Assembly (NCBI RefSeq): GCF_027942865.1
Contig: NC_134515.1
Location: 17,692,227-17,756,226 of the forward strand
Direction: 5' to 3'
Source of the DNA: Odontesthes bonariensis
Lineage: Eukaryota > Chordata > Actinopteri > Atheriniformes > Atherinopsidae
DNA: 64,000 nt
This document shows, one piece after another, positions 50,326-62,225 of the stretch. A program made the translations under genes and the position numbers. Under the pieces are notes generated by a model. It was not told the DNA's origin. It worked only from the letters and a program-made list of their open reading frames with translations, and searched no databases. Within the stretch, counting starts at the first letter, position 1, and every line of letters begins with the position of its first letter.

Positions 50326-53300
50326 GCATGTGTCTTATCTTATTTTATATGTGTTTGTTTGTATGAAATTTGGAGTTGTGAAGTTATCATTTTGTGAGTC
50401 ACAACACAACACACAGGCCAGCTTCAGAACCATTAATGATACAATAAGATGTTTCAAGCATGTCTTTTTGGCCTTGTGTGATAGTAAGGGTTATTATCAA
50501 GGTCAATATTGACGTTATTAATAGGATTAGGATTAGATCATTATGCAGTTTCTTTGTCACTGCCTTCATACATTTTTCTGTCATCAAACATATTTTTCAG
50601 TTATTAAAGGTCACCAATTCAGTTAATTCTGCCACAGAGACCCTTCAAATTGAAATATATTTGCGGAGCTTAGTTAATGGAACCCACCTCCGAGGTATGT
50701 TATATCCGACATAAAAATCTGTCTTGTATGTCTTTTGGTCTCAACTACTTTACTAACTTGCAGTGAACTATAGAGGGGCCTTTGGTATCAGTAGTATCTG
50801 TTGTATCTGATACATATCTGAATATGGCACCCAGAGCTATTTTTATACATGCAAATTTAGACAAACTTATTTTGATCTTTGAAAGCTGTCATCTTATAAA
50901 ACGATTTGCTACCCTGAATAAATGATTATATTCATTTCAGTGTGAACCTGCAAGAGTGAGTTTTTAACTGCATTCGTGACCTTGGTTCAGTCCAGCTCCA
51001 TTATTCTCTCCAGATAATGAGCTAGATGGGAAAATGATGTATGTTTCATTCATTCATGATTTCTGCTCATAGTTTTCCCTTCCAACCAAAAAGGTGTTGC
51101 TTTTTTGCCAGTTTCACTTCTGGATCAGTACCCCGATGAGCTCCTGTACCTACAAAACTGCTGCGTGACAGATGAGAAGGGTCAGCCCGCATCCTGGATC
51201 CTGGACTGTGAGAGCTGAGGATGGCCTACACCCTACCAGAGTATGCAGATGGACGGATCAACTCCTGGCTTTGCCTCTGATCTGCAGGATTAGCTCTGTA
51301 AGTCTTCCCATCCACTGCCATGTCGGTCAGTAGAACCCGGCTACTTTACTCTAACTTTAAGTTGGATTTAACTGCAAAGATGTAAGGTGTATCCCCTTAT
51401 ATGAACATCTTGCTGACTATATTTTGCAGACAGCAAGACACTTATTTACACGTCAACCAAGGAAGCTCTCCACCTGGGTCCCAGGTGGATGAGGTGTGCT
51501 GTTCCACTGCTGATTGCCTCTCTGCGTTTCAGCAGCAATGCACCATTCAAGTCTGCAGGCAACTTGACAAATGAGCAGCGATCTGAGCAGTGGGGGATGC
51601 TTGTACTGCGCCACATCCTGTCCCGTCCACATCCCCCTGCCCTGCAGTGGTTCACCTCCCTTAACTGACGCCCTTTCCTTACTCTATACCAGCAAAAGCT
51701 CCGCTCAAAGTCACACGAGTAGAATATGTGCGAAATAAATGCTTGCCGACGCATGCATATACAAAATAAAAGCTGAAAGAGAGAATGAACAAAGGCCCGT
51801 GCATTTCTATTACCGGTGTATATCCTTTTTCATTGTAAATACCAACCAGGTTGCAATTTGATAGAAAACTATTACAGCTTGACTGTTTTCATAATCGGTT
51901 ATCTCAAAAAGTCACTTTTGGAAAAAAAATGTTTTTGCTTCCACAAAAGTGAGAATATGCAGCTTTTTCAAAAATATATATATATTCAATGTGACTATAA
52001 ATCAAATATATTTTGGTTTGAGGCCATTAGTTTGATAAAACAACAGATCTGAATTATAGTTAGAATATCAAAAGGTTGTGACACATGATTTTCTCGCGTT
52101 TTATACACTAAATTAAATATCAATGAGCATTTGAAATGAATCTGTCAGAAGTGCTTCTGTGAAAAATAGTTTGTGTTGCATAACTGGTGTTGACCAGAAA
52201 TGGGTGAATATGAGAGAAATGAAACAGGGCTAACAGTAACTCACTGGGCCTCTTGAACACTATACGGTGCGGTTTTATTATAAATAACTGACCAGAGGTC
52301 AGTATTCCCAGAGTGAATGATTTTCTCAACCTCACCGCCCGTCCACATTACTCTAAGAACCAGTAAAGATTATTTTTACTGCTGTGTCAGGATTTCTCCT
52401 TCACAGAGCTGAACTGTGCAGGTCTTGTATTGCAAGCGATCCACTGAAACATGAGATGTCTTCTCACCTACAGCATGAATCTATTTAAGTGCTCAACCTC
52501 CAATACAGTCAAAGATGTGTAGGACGATTAAAAAAAAAAAAAGGAGGGATTTGTGCAGCGTGCATCAGTTCCAGATTTTTATTCATCTCAATGCATGTTT
52601 CTGAGTTGGCTTGAAGATGGAAAAAAAAAAACAGTCCCTGACGGCTGAGCTAGTTCACAAGCTTCATCAGTATGTTGCCTGCAACTGCATCCACCACTTG
52701 AAGACAGCATCCACCCACTGGCCCTCCTCAGAAACTGCATGTCGGAGCAAGCGAGCAGCAGAGTGTCTGACGCAGCATGTGATCATTCACCTTGACTGCG
52801 CGCATTGCTCGGACTTGCCTCGGTTGCAGCTGTCCACGCATACTCACAACCCTCCACCCGCTGTAAAAGCAGCACTCTCTGCCAGCCGTGGAGTGGGACG
52901 TACTATCGATCCTGCTGAAATGATGGTTTCTAAAAGGGAGGCAGTAAGCATGTCTGTGCGCCCCTCCTCCACCGTGGAGTGGCCCTGAGATATCACCAAG
53001 CTCAGCACATTGCACCATCACTGCATGGGAAAATGGGATTTTCACTGGGAGATGAGCTGAGTGGAAGGTAATTCAAGTCGCCAAGCTATGTTCCTCACCA
53101 AGGATGTAAAATGAGCCGTGTTACCTTCAGAAGCCTCGCACGGCAGACAAATAAGGTCATTTTAAAAAGCCCCTTTAATTCCAGTCCCTGTCACAGATAA
53201 TTCAGATAATAAATGTGAAAATATGCACGAGGACTGACGCCATAAGGGAAGTTCAGAGGAGGACGTTTCATCCCAAAACTGACTGCTCATGAATCAAGGT

Positions 53301-55959
53301 TTTAGTACTTGACCTGGATGAGTGTGTGTGCATTTTGCACGGCGAGATTCCTCCAGGAATTAAACGTTGCTCTGAATGCGTTCTAAATTAATGGAGTGGA
53401 GTTGTGTGCAGACTCGGTGCACAGCGAGGACCTTCAAAGCAGGAGGCGTTTGTGCTCCAGAGAGTCCACTAGATGGCAACAGTGTCCAAGTACTTCCCAG
53501 GGTTCCCTGAAAATTGCTGCATGTGTTTTCTCTGACTCAAACAGGGCTGCAGGTCTCAGAGCATCGCACTCAATGTCGGGTACACAAAGTAAAACTAAAT
53601 TAGAAGCTGATAATGCTCACTTGGGTCATCACTCATACAGAGTAAATGACTGTACTTGTTTCTGTTCCCTTTATGACTGGACATTGTGGTAATGGAGCTT
53701 CTGCTTATTAACATTGTCAGATGTAAAAATTCGAAGTGACTGCATCTGCTGTCCGGCACATGAGCGAATTACACATGGTGCATCACACTGTTCAGTCCAA
53801 ATCAGCCGGCAGTGAACAAACTGGACATTCCCCAGGGTTCAGTGTGTCAGGCAGCCGAGTACGATCGCGTCTAAGTGAGCAGCAGCGGCCCATGTTGAGG
53901 ATCTCGATTCACTGACATCATTTGTTGACAGACTGAATGGCTTGAAGGTCAAGCTGAGCTACAAAATGCATCAGTGTTACAGCGCGTGAACAGTCACAGC
54001 TGACCGGTGCTGCCACTAAAGTCATGTTTGTGTTAGAGTGGGTCGACAATCATTTTTGGTTCCTTTCACAGTCACGTGTCACATGTATATATTCAGGACA
54101 AACTGCAATAGTATGATACTGTGCAATAATACACCAATCATAGGAAAACAGAGGTGTCCTGCATATATGTTGTGAAAGTCCTGATCAGTCAGATTAAACC
54201 TAGATCATCTAATAGTGCTACAGACGTGACAAAGTCCTTTTTGATTGAAGATTGTTCTTAGGAAAGACGTACACATGAAACTAGCAAAAAAGGGAATGCA
54301 CAGTGGTTGTGTGATGACCTTGTACACCCTGTTAGATCGAAATAACTCGCTATCAAAAGCATTATGTGGTGGGGATACACTAAAGTTGGAAGCTGTATCT
54401 CAGGAGATATTTCTCCTCGCACTAATGTTGTAAATAGGTTTAAATGTTACGGATATGCTAATCTGCACATCCTTTCACCAGAGATGCAGGAAGAGGAGAC
54501 GGGAGGAGTGAGAAGGTCAGGTAGAAGGCACACATCAAATCCAGACGTCCTTGTTTTGGAGCTGCCATCTTTAACTGATGATGGCATGATATCTCAGCTG
54601 TTTGGCGTTATTTCTGTCAGACGAGCATTAAACGTGTTAAATGTCATAACATTTCATTCTCATGCAGTTTGCACTACGGGGACCTCACTGAGGCTGAAAA
54701 GACTTCTGCAAAGGAAACAGGTGTGTCCCTGCTTATAGCCTCTTCGGTAACTCTTCGGATGCAGGAGAGAGAACAAGAGGCACAAACTAGACAAATGAGA
54801 CTGGCCCCTTATTCCATTTCTCAATTTGAACACTTGACTCCACCCACTAACCCCACTCCTTGCGTCTTAGTCCTTTCCATCAGAGCAGAGGAGACAAGGA
54901 CAGACAGGTGGAGAGAGGACACAATGTGAGAGGCATTTAACAAGCATGAGGCCTCCCTGTTTCAGTGCCGTCGCTTTAAATCAACGTTAAATGTGACGCC
55001 TGACACGTCATCGAACCCTTGCTTTGCTGCAGCATACTGTTATATTTCACTATTTCTGACAGATGAGAATTTGTACATTTATGACATAGTGAACATGTGC
55101 TTTTAATCCAGTTTTTACAGAGTAGGATTTACATATGAGGGTGAGATCAGACAAGTGAGATGAGACTCAGGTGTTTTTACTACGGTGGCCCTGAGGTACA
55201 AAACACAACAAAACCAAAAACACCAGCACAGAAAATAGGAAAGTTAACAGAAAACAATAACAATATTCCCAACAGCGCAACATCCTACAAAACACAAAAA
55301 GATTCAATTGAATGAAATTCACTTTCCCCGATAGAAATGTTGTGCTTTCTTTGTTTTTTGTGCCAATACTGTTGTATAATCTAAAATATGATGGTGCTCT
55401 CTGATTTGTAGCAGTTTTTTTTATTATTATCTTAATGTGATCTATACCTTATAGTATTTTAGCTTTGTTTTAACCAATATGCATGTGGCATATTACATCT
55501 ATTTTCTTTATGTGTCCAGTTAGTTATGCAGCCAGTTTTCTTGTTCTTTTATTTAATTGACTTTGAAATGTAAAAAATATTGTCGCTCTTATTAATTTAG
55601 AAGTAAAACAGCAGATAAACATGAAAATCGGAGAAACTATTTAGTTGACTCCGTCAGAAACAGATGGGTCTTTGTCTTTACTTCACCTGGAGGGTGTGCA
55701 CTGATTGATATTACTGTACTTGGACCCGTTTTCTGCAGAAATGAACACTCTACAATTATAAGGCGCCATCACCACAACCGACATGAAGCCATCTTCCGTG
55801 TGGCTGCAGATCGTCATGGGGAGGTCCTAATCTGGTGTAGCAGCTGGGAGCATTTTACCACGTGATGCGAGGGATGTTAGAGCAGCCATCACCATTTCAC
55901 CTTATTCATGCCCAGGCTGAAATCGTAAAAGGTGAGACGACAAGCTAAAGAGGAACAAC

Positions 55960-56420
55960 GATGAAGTAGGTGAAGACTCAGAAGCCTGACCCGGTCTCTT
56001 CCGCGCCGCTGCCTCACCGCCGCACAACTTATCAAGGTCTGTTCTCTCTGCGCTCTTCTCGCCTCTTGTTTGCTGCTTGTACGGTGGCCACCGAAGCGTC
56101 GCTTTCTGTTCACATTGTATCGTTGCTGTCGCAAACAACGCCAGCAAGCAGTCTCTCTGCCCAAACGTCCAGTGTAGAAGTGGTACGCGGTTTGTTTTCT
56201 CGTCGTTGCCCCCCGTTAACATTAGCCACGCTGAGTGGAGTGCTAACACCAACGGTTGGTGCTTCTTGTTGTGTAACAAACGGTTTTGAACGCGGTGGAG
56301 CTGCAGGTAAACGTCCACAACGTTACAAAACAACGGGTAACAACGCTCGGTTTGCGCGTGGACGTTCTTCGAGCCCTGAGCACACGGTAACCTAGCCGAC
56401 GGCGACGAACGCCTATTTGG
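55960..56420 (+). promoter_or_regulatory. CpG-richer patch, possible spsb1 promoter and 5' non-coding exon
   Basis: This stretch has clearly more CG dinucleotides than the flanking DNA and no coding frame I recognise. A good donor, CTGCAG|GTAAAC, falls at 56306/56307. Joined to the acceptor before 59850 it would make a spliced 5' UTR for spsb1, a common arrangement for this gene family. It could instead serve a minus-strand or bidirectional transcript. Confidence 0.35.
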
Positions 56421-59400
56421 ACATTAGGTTGCACTTACAATGGCTAGCATGGCAAGCCCACGGGATAGTAGGCCTCCAGGTACTCATTCACACTGTCCTA
56501 GTTGAAGTAGTGTACTCTGATACAGCAGCCAACACATTTTACTCACGTAGAAACGGCTGTGAGTCACAGTTTCGTTCAACTGTTTTGGAGACGTTTGTTC
56601 ATCTCGGGTTAACTCGGTCTGGGCCTGTAGCTGGTGACACTGTTGATTTGTGAGAGTATCCTCACTGTTTTTAATGGAAATGTTTGAGTCCACCACGTTT
56701 AGCTCAGTGAGGGTAAACACAATAGGCTCGCGGAGACAATTGTTTGACACAGTACAACAGACAACAACCTCATAAATGTTGCAGTTGAGTCAATAAAAAC
56801 GCATTAACGAGTTCAGACAGGTAGGATTTATTGAATGGCTTTATTACTGAATTGCACTTAACTGTACCGAGCAAAGTTCAGAAAAGTCCCCTGAGACAAG
56901 TGTTTCCATTTGTTTTTTTTGTTGTTGGTTTTTAATCGGTGAAAAGCAAAATGCATGACTTTGTGTGCTGTAGGTCAACAAACAAGCTAAATTCAAGTGG
57001 GCCCAGTCTAAATTGAGTCTTACATGAGAAACAAGTGTTTCCTTGGCACAGCACCTCCACCAGGCCCTTCCTCTTGCATTTCAATCAGCTCCAAACCAAG
57101 CCATGGCCCCAGGAACCTCAACCAGCCCAAAGCACCTCCCTCCACAGGCCACCTTTTCTTTTTCTTTATTTTTTTTAAATAGTACAAATGGTTACGTTTG
57201 TTTTTGAGGTACAACATGAATGTGGAAAGACCTTTTTATTGTTCTATTGTGAATTGGTTGAGTGCGTTGCACTGGGAGGTGGAACGGTAAAGTCCTGGCT
57301 CAAAGAGTGTGTAAATGAACATGTTTCACTCTCCCTGAACCCTGGACAGGCATTGAAAAGGAGACTGTTTACATTCAAATGCTGGCCACCCGCTACTGGC
57401 TTTTTCTTCCATCCTGTTTTCCAATCGCTAAGGAGACATGACCCATTTAAATGGTTATTTACTTGCATTAGAAGAAGAGCCAAGGCACTGCTCAATGAAC
57501 TCTTGTCTACAATTCAATTAGAGTGGCCTTCCCAGCAGCACAATTTTCCACATTACACAATGCTTTCTGCAGTGTTGCTGCTTTTTCAGGCGGAGGAGGA
57601 CCAAAGAGCAGCAGTGACACCTGCATCCACAAGCCACTTTTTTAATTCTTACACTGTTGTACTTTGAATTTCAAAATGAAACTTGAGTTGAAGTGGGTTT
57701 TCAGCAGATTTGGGTTCCTCTGTTATTGAACTGTGTGGTTGTGCCTTTTTACAGCTGTGATCTATTGTAGTGGGAATTGGTGAAGTAAGCGTGTATCCAC
57801 CAGGGTTTTATCGTAAAGTTTCTGCATCAAAGCAGCTGTGACCCTGCAGTTTCTCCATCAAACATGACAAAATCATGACTTTTTTTCTTTCTTTAAAGCC
57901 AGACATTTTATTACCACTTTTCCTGTTTCTCCCTGACTAGACGGTCATATAAAGGGAAATGACTGGAGTTGTTTTTTTTTCCATCTATATTTGGAGATGG
58001 TGGGAATATTTCACTTTCAGGGTAGCTGAGTAATGTTTTGCCGTGGAAGACTTTGAGTCATGTCTAAAAAAAAAAACATGTCAGTGATTCATGTTCTTTA
58101 GTTTCTTAAAGATTAGCACTATTAGATTTTGTGATTATCTCCCGTTAATGCAACATGCTTTTACTGTTATGACCAACATGTTTGATTGCAATCGTTTGGC
58201 TGTCTTAAAGCGATACTCCGGAGTAGATTCAACCTGGGGTCATTTGAACCGTGACATCCAGCCAAGTAGCCCACCTGCAGTTTTTTTTGATATTGGCTGA
58301 ACATCAGCTGAGTTACTGAGTTATCCCGAATAGCTTCGTACAAGGGTTAATGGATCCTGGTCCGTATCTCCAAAATTACCACACTAAAATCACATGCCAT
58401 GACACCAAACTTCTACAGTAGTACAAATATGGTCTGTACTCACCAAACGATGCATTTGGAAGTTTGTACATAGTCCAGGAGTTTATTATTATCAACACAA
58501 GCCTGATAGCTTTTCTGCTGCTAAAGCTGCGTCGACGTCACTTCAGGGAGCTGGGAGCTTCAAAGTAAGATGAGGGTTGATCTACTACTGTAGACAACAA
58601 AGTATATGCTATATTCTACATGTTTTTTTATGTTGTAGAGTTGTGAAATTATTTTATCAATGGAGAAATTGAGCAGCCTTGCTTTGTTTTTTTTTTTTTT
58701 GTTTTTTTCCCCAACCATGTACGACGCACAAGCAGCTTTGGGAGAAGGCGTTGATTTAACACTTGATAGATAAAAGTATGTTTTGTGTGGCTTTGAGTTG
58801 AGGTGAAAACGTACGGCTGTCGTGTTTTTTAGGTCTGCAGTTACCGACCAAGGGTGGAGACGTAAAAGCAGTGGAGGAAAAAGCATCTGTGAAACACTCA
58901 AATGCTTTGCTCGTGTTTTTGTCCAGTTGTTAAAAAAAAAATCTAAGAGGATAATTGTGTTAAAATCGTGCAAAACTTAACCTTCTGTTCTTTAGTAATA
59001 TGAACTAAAGACTTGAGAATCGAGGCGGAGATGTTTGAATAATGGGACACGAATAATCGCCGCGTTACCAAGCTCTATTCAGCCACTTGTTTGTAAAGAT
59101 TGTGTTCACAGCAGCTAGAATCTCTCTTGTGTTTAACTGGAACCAGTTTTCTCTATTCTGTTTATAATCCAGTCCATTACATGTATAATCTTTTTGATCT
59201 TTGGAAGGAGGAAAAAAAAAAAAGAAGTGTTTGGCTGTTGAGTGACAGAAACTTGTTGATCTTGTCTGTCTTGGTTGGCTCGACGTCATCGTGAACTGAT
59301 GGAGAAAAACAAAGTCAAACAGTCTTGTTTTTCCTACAGTGCAGTTCAGCAGCTCAAGACTTGAAATTAGATTGAGTTGGTTTTGGATGAATGCATCATA

Positions 59401-59849
59401 ATGATGGTATGTCGGCCAGCTTTTGCGAGGCTGTGGAAAATTAAGCCACGGTCAGCAGATGCGCGTTTTCTGCTTTCATTGTAAATCTGCATTTAGGTTT
59501 ATGTCTCGGTCGGATCTCTTGGGACGTAGGACACTGTCGTCTTTATGTTTGCTCAGAGAATCACATGACAACAAAGGCACTGTTGAGACCACTCGCAGCC
59601 CTGCAGCTTATCAGTTGTTTTCCAGCCCTTAAATTAATTAGTTGAAATATTTACAGAATTTCCTGTTTGGATGCAAACTGTGATATTTCCAGGAAATACT
59701 GTTTGATGAATTCGCACTTTGTTGCCTTCAAGTTGAAGTTATTAAATGCCTAATCTTGTAAGGACTTGTTGATGTTTTCTTTTCTAAAGACAAAATTGGT
59801 TGATTAACTTGTTTCCCTTTTGTGTCTTCATCTCTTGTGACTTCCCCAG
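56421..59849. other. Probable spsb1 5' intron or upstream region
   Basis: Apart from the transposon fragment at 58207-58610 there are no recognised features. Several frames of 60-160 codons occur (the longest at 57188-57667, +) but they show no family similarity or sensible splice context. Confidence 0.5.
58207..58610 (+). mobile_element. Fragment of a common fish non-autonomous DNA transposon
   Basis: Begins AAAGCGATACTCCGGAGTAG followed by ATTCAACCTGGGGTCATTTG, a start I recognise as a high-copy percomorph repeat. No reading frame. The right end was not pinned and may be truncated. It sits in the spsb1 upstream region or 5' intron. Confidence 0.55.
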
Positions 59850-60040
59850 GTAGGCTTCAGACGACACTCGTCTCACCTTGGCGGTTTGCATCAGACGTTG
59901 GTTGCCAGACTTTTGTCCTGGGCTGCAAGAGCACAGTGGAGGAGAGGGTCAGAGGCTGATTACTCCCCCCGTTTGTCTTTGAGGAGGGGGGGGAGGAATA
60001 ATAGGAGGGGGAAGAACGAGCTGCTATAACCACCTGGAGC

Positions 60041-62225
60041 ATGGGGCAAAAGGTCCCAGGTGGAATTAAAACCATTGATATGCGGGATCCGGCGTTCAGC
60101 CCTCTCAAGTTGGAGCTACAGACCCTGAGTCAAAGCAAGCCGTCTCGGCTGGATCTGCTGCTGGATATGCCACCTGCCAGCCTTGATGTCCAGGTCCAAC
60201 ACTCGTGGAACAACGAAGACCGCTCCCTCAACGTCTTTGTCAAAGACGACAACAGACTGGTATTTCACCGGCATCCTGTGGCGCAGAGCACTGATGCCAT
60301 TCGTGGACGTGTTGGCTACACGAGGGGGCTGCACGTGTGGGAAATCAGCTGGGCCATGCGTCAGAGGGGCACGCACGCGGTGGTTGGAGTGGCTACAAGT
60401 GACGCCCCGCTACACTCGGTGGGCTACACGGCTTTGGTTGGAAGCAACGCTGAATCCTGGGGCTGGGACTTGTGCAGGAGTAAACTCTACCACGATGGCA
60501 AGAATCTCCCTGGAAAAACCTACCCAGCATTCCTCGAGCCGGATGACACCTTCATAATACCAGACTCCCTCTTAATTGTCTTGGACATGGATGAGGGGAC
60601 TCTGGGTTACATAGTGGATGGACATTATCTAGGGGTTGCGTTCAGAGGACTTAAAGGCAGGAAGCTGTACCCAGTGGTGAGCGCCGTCTGGGGACACTGT
60701 GAAATACGAATCCGGTATATAAATGGACTTGATCGTAAGTATAGCCTTTAAAATAGCCATGATAATCTCTTATTATGAATAACTGTTTCATTGTGATATA
60801 GTGTGTACAGAAAAAGGATTTATTGATCCTATAAACAAAGGTGTAAAAGTTGATGTCTTGTCGCGAGGTATAATTGAGACGCATAACTGCAGAACAGCTT
60901 TATCGTATCAGACTCACATCTGTATGGCTGCCTCTCTGCCTGGTACATAAAACGGTACATATTGTAGCCCCAGTTTATCTGTATTCTTGCCTTCAGGTAC
61001 AGATTACATGGCAATGAAAACCTAAATGCCTCCCTGACTCTCATTCGCATATCAGGGTGTCTGCATCCTGATCTAAAGAAGGTCTTAAGACAGTAAAGAT
61101 GGTGATCTCCCAGTGAACTGCCCTACCTGCTCATAACTGTACTTTGCCTTAATTGTCCAACAAAGCCCGAGAGCCTTCGATACAGATGTTTAACAACACC
61201 TCAAGTAGTTCCTAAAATCGAATTCTGCTTCTTTTCTCCCGGACAAATTGAAATCCTATGAATTGGTAAAAGACATGTGAGCTTATAAAGATGAAACATG
61301 GGTACGTATCAAAACAAGTCCTAACCAAATGTCCCAAGTGCTCTGTGCTCATTATTTTCACGTTAGGCTCCGATCTCTTGACCTAGTTTGGGCCTGTGCT
61401 GCACATGATTTCAGTTTGAGGTGACAGTTCTTCTTACTGTGAGCTGAGAGCAGGGGAATCCTGGTCTTCATCTGTGTTTTTGGCAGTTTCCAAGTCTCGC
61501 TTATCTTTTTGCTTACCTAAATGGGTTTATTATTTTTAAGATCGCAGTTTGAGTTGCTGCTGAAGACGCGTGGTAGGATTAATCTGTACGTTAATGGTAT
61601 TTGTTATGTATTCTATCGACGCATATACTAAAACTGAGAAATTTCAGTTGCCATGCCAATGCAATACCATAGTGCCAAACACTGAAGAGTTTAATGTTTG
61701 ACAAGCAGTCAAATAAATGATTAGATCAGTAGATGACCCAAATTCTCCCCCGTTCTACCCCACTAATCCGTATAAAGTGCATTACAGACATGAACCAAAC
61801 CCACTAAATATATGTCCAGTTCATTATTTAAGAGTAGTTTTTCTGTGTGTGAACAGCCTCCTCGAATATCAGAGGAAGCAGCAGAAGATGCATATTTTAC
61901 CAGTTGAGAAAAGAATTGAGAATAAGCCTTTTCTGTTTTGATGGGGGGTTTTTGGGGGGGGGGGGGTGTGACTGTCTTCTTCTGTTGATACAGACCATTA
62001 TATTCGCTGCATCTTGAATGCAGATTAAAACAAGATGGTCATCTTGGACTGATTCCATTCCTTACCCCTCTCACCCTCTTTTCTCCCCCCCTCCCAGCTG
62101 AACCCCTTTCTCTGATGGACCTGTGTAGGCGCTCGGTGAGGGTGGCCTTGGGAAAAGACCGTCTGAGTGAAATCCATAGACTGCCCCTGCCGGCCTCTCT
62201 CAAGAACTACCTGCTCTACCAATGA
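60041..62225 (+). CDS. spsb1: SPRY domain-containing SOCS box protein 1, two coding exons, 273 aa
   Basis: Coding exons 60041-60734 and 62098-62225, joined through a GTAAGT donor and a pyrimidine-rich CCCAG acceptor; 822 nt, 273 aa, the length of human SPSB1. The product is the substrate receptor of an Elongin B/C-Cullin5 E3 ligase. Its SPRY domain binds a D-I-N-N-N-type peptide, as in inducible NO synthase and Par-4, and human SPSB1 also targets the TGF-beta type II receptor. The SPRY/B30.2 domain runs from about 54 to 231, with conserved blocks [29 protein letters not shown] (140-144) and the end [13 protein letters not shown]. The SOCS box (about 232-273) has a BC box, [13 protein letters not shown], and the Cul5 motif LPLP at 260-263, and ends LLYQ like its orthologues. 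An acceptor CCCAG at 59845-59849 puts about 190 nt of 5' UTR in the first coding exon (59850-60734). The chosen ATG is the first in frame. Confidence 0.97.

Larger units (their letters stand above)
37516..55959. other. 18-kb non-coding interval between miR-34a and the spsb1 upstream patch
   Basis: No protein-coding exon that I recognise, on either strand. The primary miR-34a transcript should begin somewhere here. Content: candidate p53 element at 43,192, polypurine tract at 43,611, a CCT-triplet stretch near 45,275-45,295, a minus-strand TTTAAAAG at 45423-45430, a Tc1/mariner-like remnant at 47,670 and a dispersed repeat tail at 50,225. H6PD, present here in mammals, was looked for and not found. 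Confidence 0.6.

Noticed and set aside
51446-51754. 102-codon minus-strand frame with Cys and Arg
   Set aside because: No recognised fold or motif; possibly part of an unassigned repeat. Not enough to call a gene.
55902-56333. 143- and 141-codon frames on both strands near 56 kb
   Set aside because: They overlap in the CpG-richer patch, where stop codons are rarer. Neither resembles a protein family.
57188-57667. 159-codon open frame upstream of spsb1
   Set aside because: No recognisable domain, no splice or promoter context, amino-acid make-up like translated non-coding DNA; long frames arise by chance here.
60116-60376. Minus-strand frame inside spsb1 coding exon
   Set aside because: Shadow of the conserved SPRY coding frame.
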